Of a DNA stretch of 42,786 nucleotides, positions 39,350-42,786 are shown piece by piece (the stretch's first letter is position 1; each line of letters begins with the position of its first letter). Made by a program: the position numbers and the translations under genes. This DNA is from Oscillospiraceae bacterium. GTDB lineage: Bacteria > Bacillota > Clostridia > Oscillospirales > Oscillospiraceae. Where the stretch lies: positions 1 to 42,786 of the forward strand of contig JAFSNA010000079.1 in NCBI GenBank assembly GCA_017447645.1, in the 5' to 3' direction. The notes under the pieces were generated by a model, which was given only the letters and a program-made list of their open reading frames with translations, had not been told where the DNA came from and ran no database searches.

Positions 39350-40622
39350 CTTCGTCTGTTCCCTTTCCTTTGTGTTCGATCCAGACCTCCGCGCCGAGCG
39401 CGCACAGCCTGTCGTCAAAGCTTTCGTATCCACGGGCGATGTGGCCCGCGTCGATCACGCGCGTCTCGCCGCGCGCGGTGAGCCCGGCCACGACCATGGC
39501 CGCTCCCCCGCGCAGATCCGGCGCCGTCAGCGTCTCGCCGTGCAGCTCCTTCACGCCGCGCAGCACGGCCTCCGTGCCCCTGACGCGGATATCCGCGCCG
39601 AGACGGCGCAGCTCGCTGACCTGGCGATAGCGGTTTTCGAAGATCGTTTCGGTGAACTTCGTCGTCCCCTGTGCGCGCAGCAGTGCGGCCATGAGGATCG
39701 GCTGCGCGTCCGTCGGAAAGCCCGGATACGGGGCCGTGACGATGCTGCCCGGCGAGCGCAGCCTTCCGTCGGAGCTGATCTCCACGATGTCGTTAAAGTG
39801 TATTATATCACAGCCTGCTTCATTTAGGAAGTGCAGAACGGTCAAAAAATGATCGGAATTTACGCCGGAGAGGATGATCCTTCCGCCGGCCGCCGCGCAG
39901 GCGCAGGCGAGCGTCGAGGCGACGATGCGGTCGCACGGCACGGTGAAATCCGTACTCTCGCGCGCGGAGGCTCCGCAGATCACGACGGTATCGCTCCCCG
40001 CGCCGACGATATGCGCGCCGAGAGAGGTGAGATACTGCTGCAGCGCGACGATCTCCGGCTCGCGCGCGGCGCCGCGGATCGTCGTTCTTCCTTCTGCCGC
40101 GCAGGCGGCGAGCATGATGTTCTCCGTCGCGCCGACGCTCGGGAAGCGCAGGTCGATCTCCGCGCCGTGCAGCTTTTTCGCACGGCAGAAGATGTCCCTC
40201 CCCTCCTCGCTGATCTCCGCGCCCATCGCGTGCAGAGCGGACAGATGCAGATCGATCGGTCTCTTTCCCAGCTGGCAGCCGCCGGGCAGGCTGAGTCTGG
40301 CCTCGCCGCAGCGCGCTAGCAAAGCGCCCATAAAGATGACGGAAGAGCGCATCTCGGCCATCAGCTCGCGCGGGATCTCCGCGTCCGTGATAAAGCCGGA
40401 GTCTATGTACAGTTCGTTCTCCTCCCGCCCGACCCGGCAGCCCAGATGCGAGAGGATGCTCACCGCCGCGTCCACGTCCCGCAGCTGCGGGACGTTCCGG
40501 ATATGCGAGCGCGCGGGAAAGACCATGCTTGCGGCCAGAACGGGCAGCGAAGCGTTCTTTGAGCCCTGTACGCGGCAGCTTCCGAACAGGCGGTTGCCGC
40601 CTCTGACGTGCCAGATATCCAT
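39312..40622 (-). CDS. murA: UDP-N-acetylglucosamine 1-carboxyvinyltransferase
   Basis: The 436-residue enolpyruvyl transferase carries GSKNASLPVLAAS near the N-terminus and the catalytic loop LPGGCQLGKRPIDLH, in which C116 matches the fosfomycin-target Cys115 of E. coli MurA. It makes the first committed step of peptidoglycan synthesis. The start at 40622 is preceded by GGGGGG. It follows murG by 66 bp, with no convincing promoter in the gap. Firmicutes often have two MurA copies; which one this is cannot be said from the window. Confidence 0.95.
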   Translation of the reverse strand: MDIWHVRGGNRLFGSCRVQGSKNASLPVLAASMVFPARSHIRNVPQLRDVDAAVSILSHLGCRVGREENELYIDSGFITDAEIPRELMAEMRSSVIFMGALLARCGEARLSLPGGCQLGKRPIDLHLSALHAMGAEISEEGRDIFCRAKKLHGAEIDLRFPSVGATENIMLAACAAEGRTTIRGAAREPEIVALQQYLTSLGAHIVGAGSDTVVICGASARESTDFTVPCDRIVASTLACACAAAGGRIILSGVNSDHFLTVLHFLNEAGCDIIHFNDIVEISSDGRLRSPGSIVTAPYPGFPTDAQPILMAALLRAQGTTKFTETIFENRYRQVSELRRLGADIRVRGTEAVLRGVKELHGETLTAPDLRGGAAMVVAGLTARGETRVIDAGHIARGYESFDDRLCALGAEVWIEHKGKGTDEDGNEQEKPAALQ

Positions 40623-40688
40623 AAAAGAATCCCCCCGCGCATCGAAATCATGACATTCTATGCCCGGAGGGTTTTTGTTGTGATTGTC

Positions 40689-41807
40689 TCAGCGGATCGT
40701 GTCGAGGATGATGGCGCAGATCCTGTCCGTCGCGTCGGGGACGGAGAGCGACAGCATCGCCGCACGCATCGAAGCGAGCTTTTCGCCGTCGGAGAGCAGG
40801 TCTTTGATCGTCTCATACAGGCCAGGCGCGTCAAACTCGCCCTCCAGCAGGACTTTGGCCGCGCCCGCCCGTTCGAGCACACGCGCGTTCTTTTCCTGGT
40901 GGTTATTCGTCACATTCGGCGAGGGGACGATGATCGCGGGCTTTCCCAGATAGCTGAGCTCTGCCAGAGAAGAGGCTCCCGCGCGGCAGAGCAGAAGATC
41001 GGCCGCCGCCATCACGCGCGGCATATCGTAGATATAGCGTCTCACTTCCGCGCCGAAGCTCTCGTGATCCGGGGCGTTCCGCTGCATCATGCCGCAGAAC
41101 TCGTCATAATACTTGCTGCCCGCCGCGTGGATGAGATGAAAGCTCCGATCCTCTCTCATCAGCGGGATCAGTTCAGCCATAACGCCGTTCATGTAGCCGG
41201 CGCCGAGCGAGCCCCAGACCGAGACGACGAGCGCTCTGTCTGCCGGAAGGCCGAGCTCCGCCTTGGCCTGCGCCTGTGTGCAGCCGGCAAAGCCGCCGCG
41301 TACCGGCGTGCCGGTGTAGGTCACCTTCTCCGGTCTGGCGTAATGCTCCCGACTGTCTTCAAAGCCGACCATGACTCTGTCCACCTTGTCGGCAAGCAGC
41401 CTCGTCGTCAGGCCCGGCAGGGCGTTGCTCTCGTGGATGAGCGTCGGGATATGCAGCATGGCAGCCGCCGTCAGCACGGGGAAGCAAACGTAGCCGCCCG
41501 TCCCGATGACGGCGTCGGGCTTGAATTCCCGGATGATCTTTTTCGCTTTCTCGGTGGAGACGGCGACGTTCTTGACCGTCCGGATATTATGCGCCAGCCC
41601 CTCCAGGCTGTGGGAGCGGCTGATGTTCGTGATTTCGATCTCCCGGATCTCATAGCCCTCGCGCGGGACAAGCTCGGTCTCCATCATGCCCTTTGCGCCG
41701 ATGAAGAGGATCTCGCAGCCGCCGAGGAGCTCGCGCAGCCGTCCGGCGACGGCCAGGGCAGGATTGATGTGGCCGGCCGTTCCGCCGCAGGTAAACAGAA
41801 ATCTCAT
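40689..41807 (-). CDS. murG: UDP-GlcNAc--MurNAc-pentapeptide undecaprenol GlcNAc transferase
   Basis: The 372-residue GT28 enzyme has the N-terminal GGTAGHINPALAVA loop, VIGTGGYVCFPV, HESNALPGLTTRLL, and in the C-terminal domain CRAGASSLAELSYLGKPAI and NHQEKNA, all classic MurG blocks. It converts lipid I to lipid II at the inner membrane face. GGGGGG lies upstream of the ATG, and it follows the ftsW-like gene by 24 bp. Confidence 0.96.
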   Translation of the reverse strand: MRFLFTCGGTAGHINPALAVAGRLRELLGGCEILFIGAKGMMETELVPREGYEIREIEITNISRSHSLEGLAHNIRTVKNVAVSTEKAKKIIREFKPDAVIGTGGYVCFPVLTAAAMLHIPTLIHESNALPGLTTRLLADKVDRVMVGFEDSREHYARPEKVTYTGTPVRGGFAGCTQAQAKAELGLPADRALVVSVWGSLGAGYMNGVMAELIPLMREDRSFHLIHAAGSKYYDEFCGMMQRNAPDHESFGAEVRRYIYDMPRVMAAADLLLCRAGASSLAELSYLGKPAIIVPSPNVTNNHQEKNARVLERAGAAKVLLEGEFDAPGLYETIKDLLSDGEKLASMRAAMLSLSVPDATDRICAIILDTIR

Positions 41808-41831
41808 GGAGAGTCGTCCCCCCTTTTTTCT

Positions 41832-42786
41832 TTATGCGGGCTCGCTCTCCCGCGAGGCGCTCAGCACGATCCCCATTTCCGCCAACTGAAGGATCAGCGC
41901 CGTGCCGCCATAGCTGAACAGCGGCAGAGAAATACCCGTGCAGGGCAGCAGATTGGTCACGACGGCGACATTCAGAAAGACCTGCAGAGCAAGCAGCGTG
42001 GTGATACCCGCTGAAACGAGGAAGCTGAAGGGATCGCGGCAGCGCAGCGCGATACGGTAGCCGCGCAGGATCAGCAGCGCGAAAAGCAGCAGTACCATCG
42101 CCGCGCCCAGAAAGCCAAGCTCCTCGCACAGGACGGAAAAAATAAAATCGTTGTGCTCTTCCGGCAGATAAAGGTATTTCTGCCTGCTCGCTCCCAGCCC
42201 CACGCCGCCCAGGCCCCCGGAGCCGATCGTATAAAGCGACTGGACGATCTGATAGCCCTCGTTTGAGGAGCTGGAAAAGGGATCGCGCCATGTGCTGATG
42301 CGCGTCGAGGCATAAGGGAAAAAGACCAGAAGCACGCCCAGGGCCGCCCCGGCTGCGCCGAAGGCGGCGGCAAACCAACCAAGCGGCGCCCCGCCGAGGA
42401 AGATCATGACCGCACCGATCGAGAGGATGATGATCGAGGCGGAAAAATGCGGCTCGAGCATCAGCAGGCCCACAATCACCGCCAAGATGAGCGCAAAGGG
42501 AAGGATCCCTTCCCGGAAGCTGCGCATGCGGCCGCGGCGGCGGCAGATCATTGCCGCAAAGAGCAGGATAACGGCGAGCTTGGCGAGCTCGGAGGGCTGC
42601 AGCGTGAGCGAACCGACGCCGAGCCAGCGCCGCGAGCCGTTGGCCTTGACGCCGATGAGGGGCACGAGCGCAAGCAGCAGCAGCGTCGCCGCCGTGAAAT
42701 GCGGAGCGAAGCGCCTGTAGAAGCCCATCGGGAAACGCGAGCACAGCAGCATCGCGCCGACGCCCGCGCAGGCAAAGATCAGTTGG
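41832..42786 (-). CDS. ftsW: SEDS family FtsW/SpoVE peptidoglycan polymerase (5' part outside window)
   Basis: The visible 317 codons run off the right edge. In-frame codons upstream of the ATG at 42752 (reading QLIFACAGVGA) match the usual FtsW sequence before this point, so the real start lies beyond the window. SEDS features include GSRRWLGVGSLTLQPSELAKL, LEPHFSASIIIL with the catalytic-loop acidic residue, GSGGLGGVGLG, and the closing LPLFSYGGTALILQ. It polymerises lipid II with a class B PBP. Placement before murG also fits SpoVE, the sporulation paralogue; the two cannot be separated here. Confidence 0.9.
   Translation of the reverse strand, partial: QLIFACAGVGAMLLCSRFPMGFYRRFAPHFTAATLLLLALVPLIGVKANGSRRWLGVGSLTLQPSELAKLAVILLFAAMICRRRGRMRSFREGILPFALILAVIVGLLMLEPHFSASIIILSIGAVMIFLGGAPLGWFAAAFGAAGAALGVLLVFFPYASTRISTWRDPFSSSSNEGYQIVQSLYTIGSGGLGGVGLGASRQKYLYLPEEHNDFIFSVLCEELGFLGAAMVLLLFALLILRGYRIALRCRDPFSFLVSAGITTLLALQVFLNVAVVTNLLPCTGISLPLFSYGGTALILQLAEMGIVLSASRESEPA

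Noticed and set aside
42548..42752. A start codon for the ftsW-like gene at 42752
   Set aside because: The frame stays open upstream with residues matching FtsW, no ribosome site precedes that ATG, and the protein would lack its first membrane spans.
1..42786. CRISPR arrays, insertion sequences, prophage or integrase genes
   Set aside because: I saw no regularly spaced direct repeats, transposase or integrase motifs on either strand.

Overview
The window reads as chromosome of a fairly GC-rich, spore-forming Firmicute of class Clostridia (Oscillospiraceae-like; this placement is inference from gene content and gene order, not from a marker tree). The signs are a complete rimP-nusA-rnpM-L7Ae-infB-rbfA-nrnA-truB-ribF operon in Firmicute order, an ftsW-murG-murA-divIB-ftsZ division cluster, sporulation genes (an uninterrupted pro-sigma-K gene and a BofA homologue), SigA-type promoters and T-tailed intrinsic terminators. 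Almost everything is on the minus strand, so it is transcribed from high to low coordinates. Only bofA, a KapD-like exonuclease gene, a THEP1-like NTPase gene and a CsoR-like regulator gene are on the plus strand.

Positions 1-13,030 hold one Wzx/Wzy-type surface polysaccharide operon, read from a promoter at 13,004-13,032 to a hairpin at 1-30. In order it encodes a DegT sugar aminotransferase, the initiating phosphoglycosyl transferase, GT2 and GT4 glycosyltransferases, an EpsG-type polymerase and a flippase. A decoration module follows: LicD, a class V aminotransferase, a TagD-like cytidylyltransferase fused to a Gfo/Idh/MocA oxidoreductase, a second LicD, a GNAT acetyltransferase and a third LicD. 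The likely theme is CDP activation of a small, possibly aminated phospho-compound and its transfer to the glycan by LicD enzymes. This part is visibly more A+T-rich than the rest of the window.

Positions 13,030-13,580 carry a structured intergenic stretch and genes for tRNA-Leu(UAG) and tRNA-Gly(GCC). Positions 13,583-19,440 carry a type IIA topoisomerase operon: a B subunit, a small membrane zinc-ribbon protein, an A subunit, and a lipoprotein with a degenerate transglutaminase fold. Positions 19,678-23,210 hold bofA, a YjjG-like HAD nucleotidase gene, murF and the exonuclease gene.

Positions 23,233-31,060 are the translation/transcription operon. In it truB is broken by an in-frame amber codon, and the rimP leader has an attenuator-like terminator. 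Then come a VanY-type carboxypeptidase, aroQ, sigK, and a pair made of an AMP-forming acyl ligase and a CoA-acyltransferase-fold protein (31,089-36,070). The plus-strand NTPase and CsoR-like genes follow (36,132-37,235). The window closes with ftsZ, divIB, murA, murG and the 3' part of an ftsW/spoVE gene that runs off the end.

The best candidates for something new are the fused cytidylyltransferase/oxidoreductase with its aminotransferase and three LicD proteins, the truB amber codon, and the acyl ligase/acyltransferase pair with a missing catalytic histidine.
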